Assembly: GCA_024275825.1 (NCBI GenBank)
Contig: JAJRYK010000014.1
Coordinates: 1 to 46,609, forward strand
From: Alphaproteobacteria bacterium
GTDB taxonomy: Bacteria > Pseudomonadota > Alphaproteobacteria > Micavibrionales > Micavibrionaceae
Direction of reading: 5' to 3'
DNA length: 46,609 bases
This document shows positions 15,957-25,580 of this stretch, piece by piece. The notes below the pieces were generated by a model. That model ran no database searches and was not told the origin of the DNA. It worked only from the letters and a program-made list of their open reading frames with translations. How positions within the stretch are numbered: position 1 is the stretch's first letter; the number at the start of each line of letters is the position of its first letter. A program made the position numbers and the translations under genes.

Positions 15957-17207
15957 ATGAGACAACAATTAAGATTATTAACTTGTTTAACTATTGTGGG
16001 GTTATCGGCCTCGGCACACGCGCAGGAACAGGTGGCTCTGGATAAACCAAACATAGAGCGTTTTATAAACCATATCTGGGATTTTAGCCCCACCATTGCG
16101 GAATCTGAGGCTAGAGTTTTGGCTGCTGAGGCTGGCCAGCGTGCGGCTTCAAAATGGCGACATAACCCGGAAATTGAATTTGGGTTAGAGGATGTCGACG
16201 GTGAAGATAAAACCAAGACGCTCGGCATAAGCCAAACGATAGATTGGAGTGGTAAATTCCTGTCATCGGGGCAGGCGGCCTCCTTTGAGTTGCAAGCCGT
16301 GGAAGCGGAGCGTGATGGGGTTCGCCAAGATACGGCGCTGAACGTCCTCTCTAGCTTGGCTGATTACCGTGCGGCAAAGGATATTTATAATCTTGCTGTA
16401 GAGCGCTCCGGTTTGATGGAGCGTTTTGCAACACTGGCGCAAAAGGGCTTTAAGGCCGGAGATATTGATCAGAGTGAGAAAAATCTGGCGCAACTGGCGC
16501 TGTCCGAAGCACTTATTGTGCAGGCAGATGCGGAAAATGAACTGGGGGAAACGAAGCAGGCATTGGATTCTTCTGTTGGTTTTCCATTAGAGAATGGTTT
16601 TAGCTTACCGGAATTGCCCGGCAGCTTGCCAGAGCTTCCAGAAACGCTGGATGAAGAGCAAATTTTAATGGCCCTTCCCTCTTTGCGCGCGATGAGAAGC
16701 CGCGAAGCGGCTGCGAAAGCTGTGATCACAGGTGCGTGGAAAAATCGCTTACCAGACCCCACCATTGGCATTACAGGCGGTCAGGATACCGGCGCGGATA
16801 TGATTGGGTTTTCGGTGTCGGTGCCGCTCAATATTTTCAATACATATGGTGCGGAAGTGGACAGGGCTAAGGCGGACGCCCTTGCCGAAGCCAAGGCTGG
16901 ACAGAATGCGTTTTATAGCGCCAGGACACGCATTAAAGCCGCAAAGCGCTCTTACCAGCTCTCGCGAAAAGCATGGGAGAACTGGCAAGGAAATGGCGCG
17001 CAGGCTTTGGCCGAGCAAGCCGATATTCTTGATCGTAAATTTAAAGTTGGAGATTTAAGCGCGACTGATTATCTGGTGCAGATCGAACAAGCGCTGGATA
17101 CGCAGGTTGCAGCGGAAGAGCTTCATGCAAAAGTGTGGAGGTCATGGTTTTCATGGCTGGCCGCATCAGGAAAAACCGAACAATGGATTCAAAATTCAGG
17201 AGAATAA
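15957..17207 (+). CDS. CzcC-like outer-membrane efflux protein
   Basis: The protein has 416 residues from ATG 15957, preceded by AAGGAT. The 25 extra residues of the longer frame (from 15882) do not form a signal peptide. The true N-terminus does (about 1-22, ending AHA). The mature part is a TolC-family outer-membrane factor with two helical repeats; the first begins HIWDFSPTIAESEARVLAAE. It is the outer-membrane channel for the adaptor at 17213 and the RND pump at 18555. It diverges clearly from the first outer-membrane factor at 1960, so the two are not a recent duplication. Confidence 0.87.
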   Translation: MRQQLRLLTCLTIVGLSASAHAQEQVALDKPNIERFINHIWDFSPTIAESEARVLAAEAGQRAASKWRHNPEIEFGLEDVDGEDKTKTLGISQTIDWSGKFLSSGQAASFELQAVEAERDGVRQDTALNVLSSLADYRAAKDIYNLAVERSGLMERFATLAQKGFKAGDIDQSEKNLAQLALSEALIVQADAENELGETKQALDSSVGFPLENGFSLPELPGSLPELPETLDEEQILMALPSLRAMRSREAAAKAVITGAWKNRLPDPTIGITGGQDTGADMIGFSVSVPLNIFNTYGAEVDRAKADALAEAKAGQNAFYSARTRIKAAKRSYQLSRKAWENWQGNGAQALAEQADILDRKFKVGDLSATDYLVQIEQALDTQVAAEELHAKVWRSWFSWLAASGKTEQWIQNSGE

Positions 17208-17212
17208 ACGAA

Positions 17213-18490
17213 ATGAAAAAATTATTACTTTTAAGCACAGTTGCATTATTTACCTTCTCAAACTCGGCTTTTGCGGAAGATGACGGGCATGGTCATGGGG
17301 AGGAAGAAAAGCCTCATGCTGTATCTGAGGCCGACCATGATGACCATGATGATGAGGGTCACGATGATGAGGGTAATGGGGAGGATGACCATGATGATGA
17401 GGAAGAAAAAGAAGATGACGGTCACGGTCATGCAGAAAGTGGCGGCGGAGAGCATGACGAAGAAGGTGGCGCAGAGGTCGATTTAAGCCCTGAAAACATG
17501 AAAGAAGCCGGCATTCTTGTTGAGCCTTTAACACTGCAAAATCTGGAAGCTGAGGTGAAGGCACCGGGCGAGGTAAAGCTGAACTCTTACCTGAGCAGCA
17601 AGGTGACACCGCGCATCGAAGCGCAAGTGGTGGAGCGCCATGCCAAGCTGGGCGAGGTTGTTGAAAAAGGTCAGCCGCTTGTGACGCTATCGGGCGTGGA
17701 TATGGCCGAAGCGATTGGCGCGCTTATGGTCGCGCATAAAGAATGGAAGCGCGTTAAGCAGCTTGGTTCTTCGGCGGTATCAGCTAAGCGTTATAGCGGC
17801 GCGAAAATCGCTGATGAGCAGGCCCGCGCAAAGGTCATGGCTTATGGCATGACCGAGAGCCAGGTTAAAGCGCTGCATGAAAAAGGCTCTGGCGGTAATC
17901 CTGGCATGTTTCAACTGGTTGCGCCGCAAGGCGGTACAATTGTCAGCGATGATTTCATCGAGGGCGAGTTGATCGAGCCGGGGCGCGTGTTGTTCAATAT
18001 CGTGAATGAGGACTTCCTGTGGGTGGAAAGCCGCCTGTCCCCTGAGCTGGCTAAGAGTGTGGATGTTGGCGCAGGGGCGCGTGTTCATATTCCCGGTAAT
18101 GGCTGGCTGCAAGGCGAGGTTGTGCAGAAACATCATTTACTGGATGAGGAAACCCGCACGATTGGTGTACGCATCGCGGTGGATAACGAGGAAGATCGCC
18201 TCCATCCCGGCATGTACGTTGATACGCGCATTCAAAGCGGCAATGGGGCGCAGTATCTTGCTGTGCCGACGGCTGCTGTTTTGCGCTCCTCCGATGGGGA
18301 CTGGGTGGTTTTTGTTGAGAGCGAGGGCAGGACCGGAGAGTTTAAGCCTGTGGAGATTGAAATGTTGCGTAACATTGAGAATTACACCGTGATTAAAGGC
18401 TTGCCCGAAGGTACACGAATCGTGACCGAAGGCGCTTTCTTTGTGCAATCCGAACTCGCCAAAAGCGGGTTTTCAGTACACAACCATTAA
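17213..18490 (+). CDS. CzcB-like membrane fusion protein with His/Asp/Glu-rich segment
   Basis: The protein has 425 residues from ATG 17213 (CAGGAG upstream), five bases after the czcC-like stop. A signal peptide (about 1-22, ending AFA) is followed by some 65 residues made almost only of Asp, Glu, His and Gly (residues 23-87), a likely metal-collecting arm. The adaptor core follows, with barrel-sandwich halves around VTPRIEAQVVERHAKLGEVV and LVAPQGGTIVSDDFIEGE. It connects the RND pump to the outer-membrane channel and may capture metal in the periplasm. The coding DNA of the acidic arm consists of degenerate gatgat/catgat repeats. Confidence 0.9.
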   Translation: MKKLLLLSTVALFTFSNSAFAEDDGHGHGEEEKPHAVSEADHDDHDDEGHDDEGNGEDDHDDEEEKEDDGHGHAESGGGEHDEEGGAEVDLSPENMKEAGILVEPLTLQNLEAEVKAPGEVKLNSYLSSKVTPRIEAQVVERHAKLGEVVEKGQPLVTLSGVDMAEAIGALMVAHKEWKRVKQLGSSAVSAKRYSGAKIADEQARAKVMAYGMTESQVKALHEKGSGGNPGMFQLVAPQGGTIVSDDFIEGELIEPGRVLFNIVNEDFLWVESRLSPELAKSVDVGAGARVHIPGNGWLQGEVVQKHHLLDEETRTIGVRIAVDNEEDRLHPGMYVDTRIQSGNGAQYLAVPTAAVLRSSDGDWVVFVESEGRTGEFKPVEIEMLRNIENYTVIKGLPEGTRIVTEGAFFVQSELAKSGFSVHNH

Positions 18491-18554
18491 AACTTGTACC
18501 GAGTAAGTGCGAGGTGCCCGATAGGGCGGAAAAAACAAAAGGAAATAAATAATT

Positions 18555-21500
18555 ATGCTGAATACAATTATTGACGGCGCGGTGCGTAACCGCCTGATGG
18601 TGGTCTTGATGCTTATATCCATTGTGGTTGGGGCATTCATGATGCTGCCGAAACTCAATCTGGATGCCTTTCCTGATGTGACGAATGTTCAGGTGACGAT
18701 TAACACCGAAGCCCAAGGGCTGGCCTCTGAAGAGGTTGAGCAGCTTATTACCTACCCTGTTGAGGCGGTGATGTATTCCCTGCCTGATGTGGAAGAAGTG
18801 CGCTCGATCTCCAAAACAGGGCTTTCGCTCATTACGGTGGTGTTTAAAGAAGGGGTGGACATATATTTTGCCCGCCAGCTTGTGTTTGAACAGCTGCAAG
18901 ATGCACGGGAGCAAATCCCCGACGGCGTGGGAACGCCGGAGATTGGGCCAAACACGTCCGGGCTGGGGCAGGTTTTTCAATATATGCTAACCACCGATAA
19001 TCCTGAAAAATTTGATATTATGACCTTGCGATCCCTGAATGACTGGGTTGTGAAATTGCTGCTTATGCCGATTGATGGCGTAACGGAAATTTTGTCTTTC
19101 GGCGGTGATGTGCGTCAATATCAGGTGCAGCTAGAGCCTGCCAAACTTCTGTCTTACCAGCTCCACGCTGAGGATATTGTGAGCGCGATTGAGGATAATA
19201 ACAGCAATGCAGGCGGCTGGTATCTCAACCGGGGCGCGGAGCAGCTTGTTATTCGCGGCGTTGGCTGGGTGCGCGGCGGGGAAGACGGTATCCGCGATAT
19301 TTCCAATATCCCTGTGAAGGACGAAGATGGCGTGGTTGTGCGCGTGCGTGATGTTGCAAAAATAGCTTACGGCTCAGAAATACGCCAGGGCGCGGTGAGT
19401 ATGACCCGGCGCAATGAAGACGGAAGCGCCGGTCCGATGGGCGAGGTTGTTGCCGGCATCGTTATGAAACGTATGGGCGCCAACACCAAAAATACGATTG
19501 ACGAGATTAATGCGCGCCTGCCGATCATTCAAAATGCGTTACCAGAGGGCGTGAAAATCGAAGCCTTTTATGATCAAGCTGAATTAATCAGCAAGGCCGT
19601 TTATACGGTTACTCAGGCTTTAACCCAGGCCTTTATATTGATTGTTATTATATTATTCTTGTTTCTTATGAATATCCGCGCTGCATTTTTGGTTCTGATT
19701 TCCGTGCCTATTTCTATCATTCTGGCCTTGATGGCGATGGCCTATTGGGGAATTTCTGCCAATCTGATGTCGCTTGGCGGGCTAACCATTGCCATTGGGA
19801 TGATGGTGGATGGCGCGGTTGTGATGATGGAGAATATTTTTAAACACCTCTCCCATCATGATGAGGAGGAAAACCCGGAGAGCGTAAAACTTCGTATTTT
19901 AGAAGCCGCTCGTGAAGTCGGCCGCCCTATATTTTTTGCAGTATTGATCATCATTGTCGTCTTTATGCCCCTCTTTACATTGGAGGGTGTGGAAGGGAAA
20001 TTATTCCAGCCCATGGCATCTTCTATTGTGCTGGCCATGTTGGGATCATTGATTGTGGCGCTCGTTGTTATTCCTGCGCTCTGCATATATCTCTTCAAAA
20101 AAGGCGTTGATCATAAATCAAACTTTTTAATTGATGCGTTTGATGCGGTTTATAAGAGGGCTCTAACGGGGGCGTTAAAAGCCAAAAAGACGGTGGTGGT
20201 GACAGCCATTGCAATCTTTGTTGGTTCACTTTTACTCGTGCCATTCCTCGGCACTGAATTTGTACCGGAGCTGGAAGAAGGCACGCTCAATATCCGCGTC
20301 ACGCTTGCGCCGTCCTCCAGCATGGAAACATCTCTTGGCGTTGCCTCTAAATTAGAGCTGAGGCTTCTGGAGTTCCCGGAAGTGCTCTATGCTTTTAGCC
20401 GTGTCGGCCGCCCGGAGCTTGGCGGTGATCCGGAGCCTGTGTCCAATGTTGAGATTTATGTCGGCATGAAACCTGTCAATGAATGGACATCAGCTAAAAA
20501 CCGCTTTGAGCTGCAAAAACTTATGGAAGAAAAAATGTCTGTTCATCCGGGTTTGCTCTTCACCTTCTCTCAGCCGATCGCTACGCGTGTAGATGAGCTG
20601 CTGTCCGGCGTAAAGGCACAGCTTGCGATTAAGCTGTTTGGCCCTGATCTTGATGTTTTGGCCGAAAAAGGCAAGGCCATTGAAACGTTGGTGCGCACAA
20701 TTGAAGGTGCGCAATCGGTGGAGATGGAACAGATTGCGGGAGAAGCGCAGTTGGTCGTGCGCCCTGATCGCGACAAGCTCGCCCGATACGGCATTCCGGT
20801 GGGCCAAGTCATGGCTCTGGTATCGGACGCGATTGGCGGGGCCGCCGCCGGACAGGTCATTCAAGGCAATGAGCGTTACGATATTTATGTGCGCTTTGCT
20901 AAAGAGTACCGCAATGACATAGAGGCAATATCCGACATTATCATGCAAGCCCCAAGCGGTGCATGGGTCAGGCTGGGCGATGTGTCTGATGTGTCTATCG
21001 AATCGGGGCCGCCGCAAATCAGGCGCGATGATGTGCAGCGCCGCGTGGTGATACAGTCCAATTTAAGCGGGCGCGACATGGGCAGCTTTGTTGAAGAAAT
21101 CAATGAGCGCATTAAGGAAGAAATCAACCTCCCGTCCGGTTATTCCGTGGTATTTGGCGGGCAATTTGAGAACCAGAAACGCGCGCAAGCACGGCTCATG
21201 ATCGTGGTGCCGCTTTCGCTGGGGTTGATTTTCTTGCTCCTGTTCTTTGCCTTTGGCTCGGTCCAGCAAGCCGCTCTGATCATGCTTAACGTCCCGCTGG
21301 CCATGATCGGCGGTATTGCTGCGCTGTATTTCTCCGGGCAATATTTATCTGTGCCGGGCTCTATCGGTTTTATCGCCCTGTTTGGCGTAGCGGTGCTTAA
21401 CGGCGTGGTGATGGTCAATGCCATTAATTTGCTGGTGGAAAGCGGGACAGAGGCAGGCCGAGCTGTCTTTGACGGCGCATCATCGCGCCTGCGCCCCGTT

Positions 21501-21692
21501 CTTATGACTGCATTTACAACAGCGCTGGGGCTAATCCCGATGCTGCTGGCCACCGGCATTGGATCAGAAGTGCAAAAACCGCTGGCTACGGTCGTGGTTG
21601 GGGGATTATTTTCCTCAACTTTGCTGACATTATTTGTCTTGCCGGTTCTCTACAGCGCATTCTCGCAGCGACTCATTAATGAACGTAGGTAG
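18555..21692 (+). CDS. CzcA-like heavy-metal efflux RND transporter
   Basis: This 1045-residue HME-RND pump has twelve membrane segments. Membrane helix 4 reads TIAIGMMVDGAVVMMEN. It keeps the counterparts of CzcA Asp408 and Glu415 (Asp419, Glu426), but the counterpart of CzcA Asp402 is Ala413. The helix is thus intermediate between divalent-metal CzcA and Cu/Ag CusA. The methionine triad of CusA is absent, which argues for a divalent substrate such as Zn, Cd, Co or Ni. It is preceded by 64 bp with AAAGGAAATAAATA as ribosome binding site and is the last gene of the metal region. Confidence 0.92.
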   Translation: MLNTIIDGAVRNRLMVVLMLISIVVGAFMMLPKLNLDAFPDVTNVQVTINTEAQGLASEEVEQLITYPVEAVMYSLPDVEEVRSISKTGLSLITVVFKEGVDIYFARQLVFEQLQDAREQIPDGVGTPEIGPNTSGLGQVFQYMLTTDNPEKFDIMTLRSLNDWVVKLLLMPIDGVTEILSFGGDVRQYQVQLEPAKLLSYQLHAEDIVSAIEDNNSNAGGWYLNRGAEQLVIRGVGWVRGGEDGIRDISNIPVKDEDGVVVRVRDVAKIAYGSEIRQGAVSMTRRNEDGSAGPMGEVVAGIVMKRMGANTKNTIDEINARLPIIQNALPEGVKIEAFYDQAELISKAVYTVTQALTQAFILIVIILFLFLMNIRAAFLVLISVPISIILALMAMAYWGISANLMSLGGLTIAIGMMVDGAVVMMENIFKHLSHHDEEENPESVKLRILEAAREVGRPIFFAVLIIIVVFMPLFTLEGVEGKLFQPMASSIVLAMLGSLIVALVVIPALCIYLFKKGVDHKSNFLIDAFDAVYKRALTGALKAKKTVVVTAIAIFVGSLLLVPFLGTEFVPELEEGTLNIRVTLAPSSSMETSLGVASKLELRLLEFPEVLYAFSRVGRPELGGDPEPVSNVEIYVGMKPVNEWTSAKNRFELQKLMEEKMSVHPGLLFTFSQPIATRVDELLSGVKAQLAIKLFGPDLDVLAEKGKAIETLVRTIEGAQSVEMEQIAGEAQLVVRPDRDKLARYGIPVGQVMALVSDAIGGAAAGQVIQGNERYDIYVRFAKEYRNDIEAISDIIMQAPSGAWVRLGDVSDVSIESGPPQIRRDDVQRRVVIQSNLSGRDMGSFVEEINERIKEEINLPSGYSVVFGGQFENQKRAQARLMIVVPLSLGLIFLLLFFAFGSVQQAALIMLNVPLAMIGGIAALYFSGQYLSVPGSIGFIALFGVAVLNGVVMVNAINLLVESGTEAGRAVFDGASSRLRPVLMTAFTTALGLIPMLLATGIGSEVQKPLATVVVGGLFSSTLLTLFVLPVLYSAFSQRLINERR

Positions 21693-22096
21693 GGAGTGAA
21701 ATATATTTTGCTTTAAAGAAAGGATGTGATGTAGAGAATAGTTAGCACCAGATTGCAAGCACTGCCATTCGTGATAGTTACCCAAATTGACCAATATGTC
21801 GAAGGATGTATCTAGCGTGTAGCATAGCTTTCCGCTGATTAGAGAAAAGCTCGAAAACACATATCCGAGAAGTTAGCATTTTCCATCGATTTCCGAACTT
21901 TTAAAGATGTCTCCCTATTTAACAAAGGCTCTAAACTAACAAATCTATATTGCTAGTCTAGAGCCTAACAAATTAACTATATTCTGGTCAAATCTCCCAC
22001 TCGGCTTCCATACAGGCATCCGATAAAGCTTCCCCTCGATCGTTCGCGGTTAAGGTTTAAATGCCGCAAGAAATTTTATCTGTATGGGGCGGGGCG
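21693..22096. other. Intergenic region at the end of the metal region
   Basis: Nothing coding is seen between the converging czcA-like and recQ genes. A 7-bp inverted repeat, GGCTCTA/TAGAGCC, lies at 21927-21965 with a 25-base loop and no T-run, so it is not a clear terminator. No transposase, integrase or copy of the tRNA-Trp end was found. Confidence 0.55.
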
Positions 22097-23934
22097 TCAA
22101 GTGCAAAGCGTATCGAGAAAAACCTGACCATATTTGTTCAGCTTTGATTGACCTATGCCATGGATCAGGGACATGTCGAGCAGCGTTTTGGGCTTTTTAG
22201 TCGCCATATCAATTAGGGTTTTGTCGTGGAAGATAACGTAGGGGGGGACGTTATGCTCTTTGGCGATGCTCATGCGCAGGGTTTTTAGCGTGGCAAAGAG
22301 TGCGCGGTCTTCGTCTGTCTCCAGGCTTTGTGCGGGGTCGGTTTTTGCGCTGGAGGTGCGATTGGAGGTGCTGCCGATCGTGGCGGGATCTAAGCGGAGC
22401 TGGATTGTGTCTTTATCACGCAGGAAAGCCGCGCCCTGATCTGTTGTTTTTAGGCCGCCGTGATTGTCGGTGTCGACATAGATCAGCCCGCGCGCGACCA
22501 TCTGGCGGATCAGGCTTTGCCATTCTTTGGCGCTATGCTCTGTGCCGATGCCGTAGGTGCTAAGGTTTCCATGACCGAATTTTTTGATGCGCTCATTATC
22601 CTTGCCCAGCAGGACATCGATCACATAGCCGGAGCCAAACATATTACCGGTGCGGTAGATGCAGGAGAGAATTTTTTGCGCAGCCACCGTGCCGTCAATG
22701 GTTTTGGGCGGCGTGATACAGGTGTCGCAATTGCCGCAGGGCACGCCGTCATCATCGAAATAATTGAGCAGCACTTGGCGGCGGCAGGTCGCGCTTTCGC
22801 AAAAGCCGAGAAAGGCGGTGAGCTTTTGTCGTTGCACGCGCTTTTGCTCGTCCGGGCTATCACCGCTTTCGATCATGGAGCGTTGCAGCGCGAGGTCTTG
22901 CAGGCCGTAGACCATCCAGGCGACAGCGGGCAGGCCGTCACGTCCGGCGCGGCCGGTTTCCTGGTAATAAGCTTCGATATTTTTCGGCAGGTCCAGATGC
23001 GCAACAAAGCGCACATCGGGTTTATTAATGCCCATGCCAAAGGCGATCGTGGCAACCATGATCACGCCGTCTTCCTTAAGGAAGCGTTCCTGATTTTCGG
23101 CGCGTGTTTCAGGCGTTAGGCGGGCGTGATAGGGCAGAGCGTTATAGCCCTTGTCCTTCAGCCAGCGCGCCGTGTCCTCAACCTTGCGGCGGGATAGGCA
23201 ATAGACGATGCCGCTTTCCTCTGGCGCGCGGGCCTTGAGGAATCGTTGAAGCTGCGCGCGTGGGTTGTCTTTGATCGAGACGTAATAGGATATATTGGGG
23301 CGATCAAAGCCAGCGATATAAAGTTTAGGCAGGGCTAGCCGATCCACAATGTCTTTGCGCGTGGGCGCGTCCGCTGTGGCAGTTACCGCAATGCAGGGCA
23401 CATCCGGATAGCGCGTGCGCAGGAGGGAGAGCTGCCGATATTCCGGCCGGAAGTCATGTCCCCATTGGGAAATGCAGTGCGCTTCGTCAATCGCAAATAA
23501 TGCGAGGGTGATGTTATCGAGAATATCAAGAAACTCATCATTGACCAGGCGTTCCGGCGCGACATAGACGAGGTCGAGCTGCCCGTCTCGCAGATCATTC
23601 ATCGCCTGACGCAGACCTTGGTAGTCAGCGCGGAGTGGATAGCCGCGGCCTTTATGCCCAATTCGTTCAGCGCCATCACCTGATCCTGCATCAGCGCAAT
23701 CAGCGGTGAGATAATGACGCCCACCCCATCGCGGCACAGCGCGGGGATTTGATAGCAGAGTGATTTCCCGCTGCCCGTGGGCATCAATACGCCGCAGCTA
23801 TCCCCGGCGATAACGCTCTCGATGATCTCTTTCTGCTCACCACGGAAACTGTCATAGCCGAAAATGGTTGAGAGAATTTCGGCAGGGTTTTTGCTCTCTA
23901 TGTCGAGCGGAGCGGTTGCAGGGTGCGCAGTCAT
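22097..23934 (-). pseudogene. recQ: RecQ DNA helicase, frameshifted
   Basis: RecQ is split over two frames. The N-terminal part (23934-23599, 111 residues) has Walker A MPTGSGKS (51-58) and motif Ia. The C-terminal part (reading to 22097) has DEAH ([13 protein letters not shown]), the SAT-like motif VTATADAP, the helicase domain [12 protein letters not shown] and [10 protein letters not shown], the zinc-binding cysteines (CRRQ...CGNCDTC) and a C-terminal HRDC domain. The two frames meet at about 23615-23640: IHSALT in one frame continues as [11 protein letters not shown] in the other. The shift matches loss of one base; restoring it gives the same spacing as E. coli RecQ between NS and LLYIAPERL. 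It is either a genuine recent frameshift or an assembly error. Confidence 0.9.
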
Positions 23935-24041
23935 GGAAATATCTTCTTAAAATTTGTGCAAAATTATATTTTTGATCATAGCCCTATAGACTCTTGCCTG
24001 CAAAATGGTAATTTAATTTTTCTCATAACGAAGGTGGATTG

Positions 24042-25154
24042 ATGAATTTAAAAACTGCATTGCATGAACTGCATTTAGAGCTGGGCGCGAAGATGGGACC
24101 GTTCGCGGGCTATGACATGCCGCTTTATTATGATCTTGGTGTGATGAAGGAACATTTATGGGTACGTGAGAGCTGCGGCCTGTTTGATGTTTCGCATATG
24201 GGGCAGGTGATGATCAAAGGAGCTGGCGCACGTGAATTGCTCGAGCGTTTGACACCGTCCCCCTACAAAAAGCTCGGCATTGACCGTACGAAATATACGG
24301 TGCTAACGAATGAGCAGGGCGGAATTATTGATGATCTGATGGTCACCAAAACTGGCGAAGACAGCTTCCATCTGGTGATCAATGCGGGGTGTAAGGATAA
24401 AGATATCGCTTGGATCAAAGAGCATCTGAGCGATGATCTGGAGTTTATCTATTTTGACGATTGGGCGCTGCTGGCGTTGCAGGGGCCGAAGGCGGAAGTG
24501 GCGCTGAAAAATGCGCTGGGCATTGATACATCGGATATGCCCTATATGGCGATGATCCCGGCTCAGTTTGAGGGCAAGGATATTTATGTGAGCCGCTTGG
24601 GTTATACCGGCGAAGACGGTTTTGAGATTGCTGTGCAGAATGACAGCGCCGCCAATATGGCGCGAAAATTACTCGCTGAGGAGGCTGTGAAGCCGATTGG
24701 CCTTGCGGCGCGCGATAGCTTGCGTCTTGAGATGGGGTATTGTCTCTATGGTCATGATATTGATGCGGAAACCTCACCGATAGAGGCCGATCTGGGTTGG
24801 GTGACAAGCAAGAATAACGAGGGCTTTATCGGCGCGGATGTGGTGTTGAAGCACAAGAGTGAAGGTACGCCGAAAAAGCGCGTCGGTGTGCGCTTGACCG
24901 GTAAGGGCGTTGCGCGCGAGGGCGCTGAAATTCGCAATGAAGCTGATGAAATTGTGGGCACATTAACAAGTGGCGGGCATTCGCCGAGCCTTGGTCAGTC
25001 GATTGGTCAGGGCTATGTGCCTGCGGATATGGCTGCGCCGGGCACGAAGATTTTTGTGAATGTCCGCGGGCGTAATATTGCCGCAGAAGTGGCGCACATG
25101 CCCTTCATGCCGGCGCAAACGAAATCAATGAAGAAAAAAGAAGAAGCAGCATAA
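24042..25154 (+). CDS. gcvT: Glycine cleavage system T protein (aminomethyltransferase)
   Basis: This 370-residue protein transfers the methylene group from lipoyl-GcvH to tetrahydrofolate and releases ammonia. Recognisable parts are FAGYDMPLYY near the N-terminus, GLFDVSHMGQ, the folate-binding region with LGYTGEDGFEI, and the C-terminal barrel with GTLTSGGHSPSLG. The ATG at 24042 follows GAAGGTGG; a TTG directly before it (24039) is not needed. It heads the gcvT-gcvH-gcvPA-gcvPB operon and is divergent from recQ across about 100 bp. No glycine riboswitch is visible in that short gap. Confidence 0.96.
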   Translation: MNLKTALHELHLELGAKMGPFAGYDMPLYYDLGVMKEHLWVRESCGLFDVSHMGQVMIKGAGARELLERLTPSPYKKLGIDRTKYTVLTNEQGGIIDDLMVTKTGEDSFHLVINAGCKDKDIAWIKEHLSDDLEFIYFDDWALLALQGPKAEVALKNALGIDTSDMPYMAMIPAQFEGKDIYVSRLGYTGEDGFEIAVQNDSAANMARKLLAEEAVKPIGLAARDSLRLEMGYCLYGHDIDAETSPIEADLGWVTSKNNEGFIGADVVLKHKSEGTPKKRVGVRLTGKGVAREGAEIRNEADEIVGTLTSGGHSPSLGQSIGQGYVPADMAAPGTKIFVNVRGRNIAAEVAHMPFMPAQTKSMKKKEEAA

Positions 25155-25169
25155 AAAGGAACTTATAAA

Positions 25170-25547
25170 ATGCCAAACTTAAAATTTACCAATGATCATG
25201 AATGTTTGCACGTCGATGGCGATGTGGCATGGGTGGGAATCACCAAATACGCGCAAGAGGCGTTGGGCGATTTGGTGTTTGTTGAATTGCCAGATGTTGG
25301 CAAGCAGGTGAGCAAGGGCGATGAGCTGGCCGTTGTGGAATCGGTAAAAACCGCGGCGGAAGTGTATTCTCCTGTTGATGGTGAAGTTGTTGAGGCGAAT
25401 AGTGACATGGAAGGCGATCTAGATTTGATGAGCAAAGATGTTGGCGATGGTGGCTGGATTGCTAAAATTAAAATGAGTGATGCTGCGCAGCTTGAGGGCT
25501 TGATGGATGAAGCAGCCTACGCTGAATATTTGAAGACTGTAGACTAA
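25170..25547 (+). CDS. gcvH: Glycine cleavage system H protein
   Basis: This 125-residue lipoyl carrier protein shuttles the aminomethyl group between GcvP, GcvT and the dihydrolipoamide dehydrogenase. The lipoylated lysine is Lys60 in VVESVKTAAEVYSPVDG. Length and sequence are normal for the family. It is 15 bp after gcvT, with AAAAAGGA as ribosome binding site. Confidence 0.97.
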   Translation: MPNLKFTNDHECLHVDGDVAWVGITKYAQEALGDLVFVELPDVGKQVSKGDELAVVESVKTAAEVYSPVDGEVVEANSDMEGDLDLMSKDVGDGGWIAKIKMSDAAQLEGLMDEAAYAEYLKTVD

Positions 25548-25580
25548 AACTAAAAAATAAAAAAATAGGTGGAATAGAGT

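Noticed and set aside
17280-17480. Tandem DNA repeats (gatgat/catgat) as a CRISPR or satellite array
   Set aside because: They are the coding sequence of the Asp/Glu/His-rich arm of the CzcB-like protein, with no regular spacers.
212-21700. Metal region as an integrated element at tRNA-Trp
   Set aside because: No integrase, transposase, transfer genes or repeated tRNA end is present, and the region lies on the 5' side of the tRNA rather than at the usual 3' integration site.
22460-23119. 219-residue plus-strand frame
   Set aside because: It is antisense to recQ, whose motifs are clear on the minus strand.
23935-24041. Possible glycine riboswitch before gcvT
   Set aside because: The gap is only about 107 bp and AT-rich, without the paired aptamer elements.
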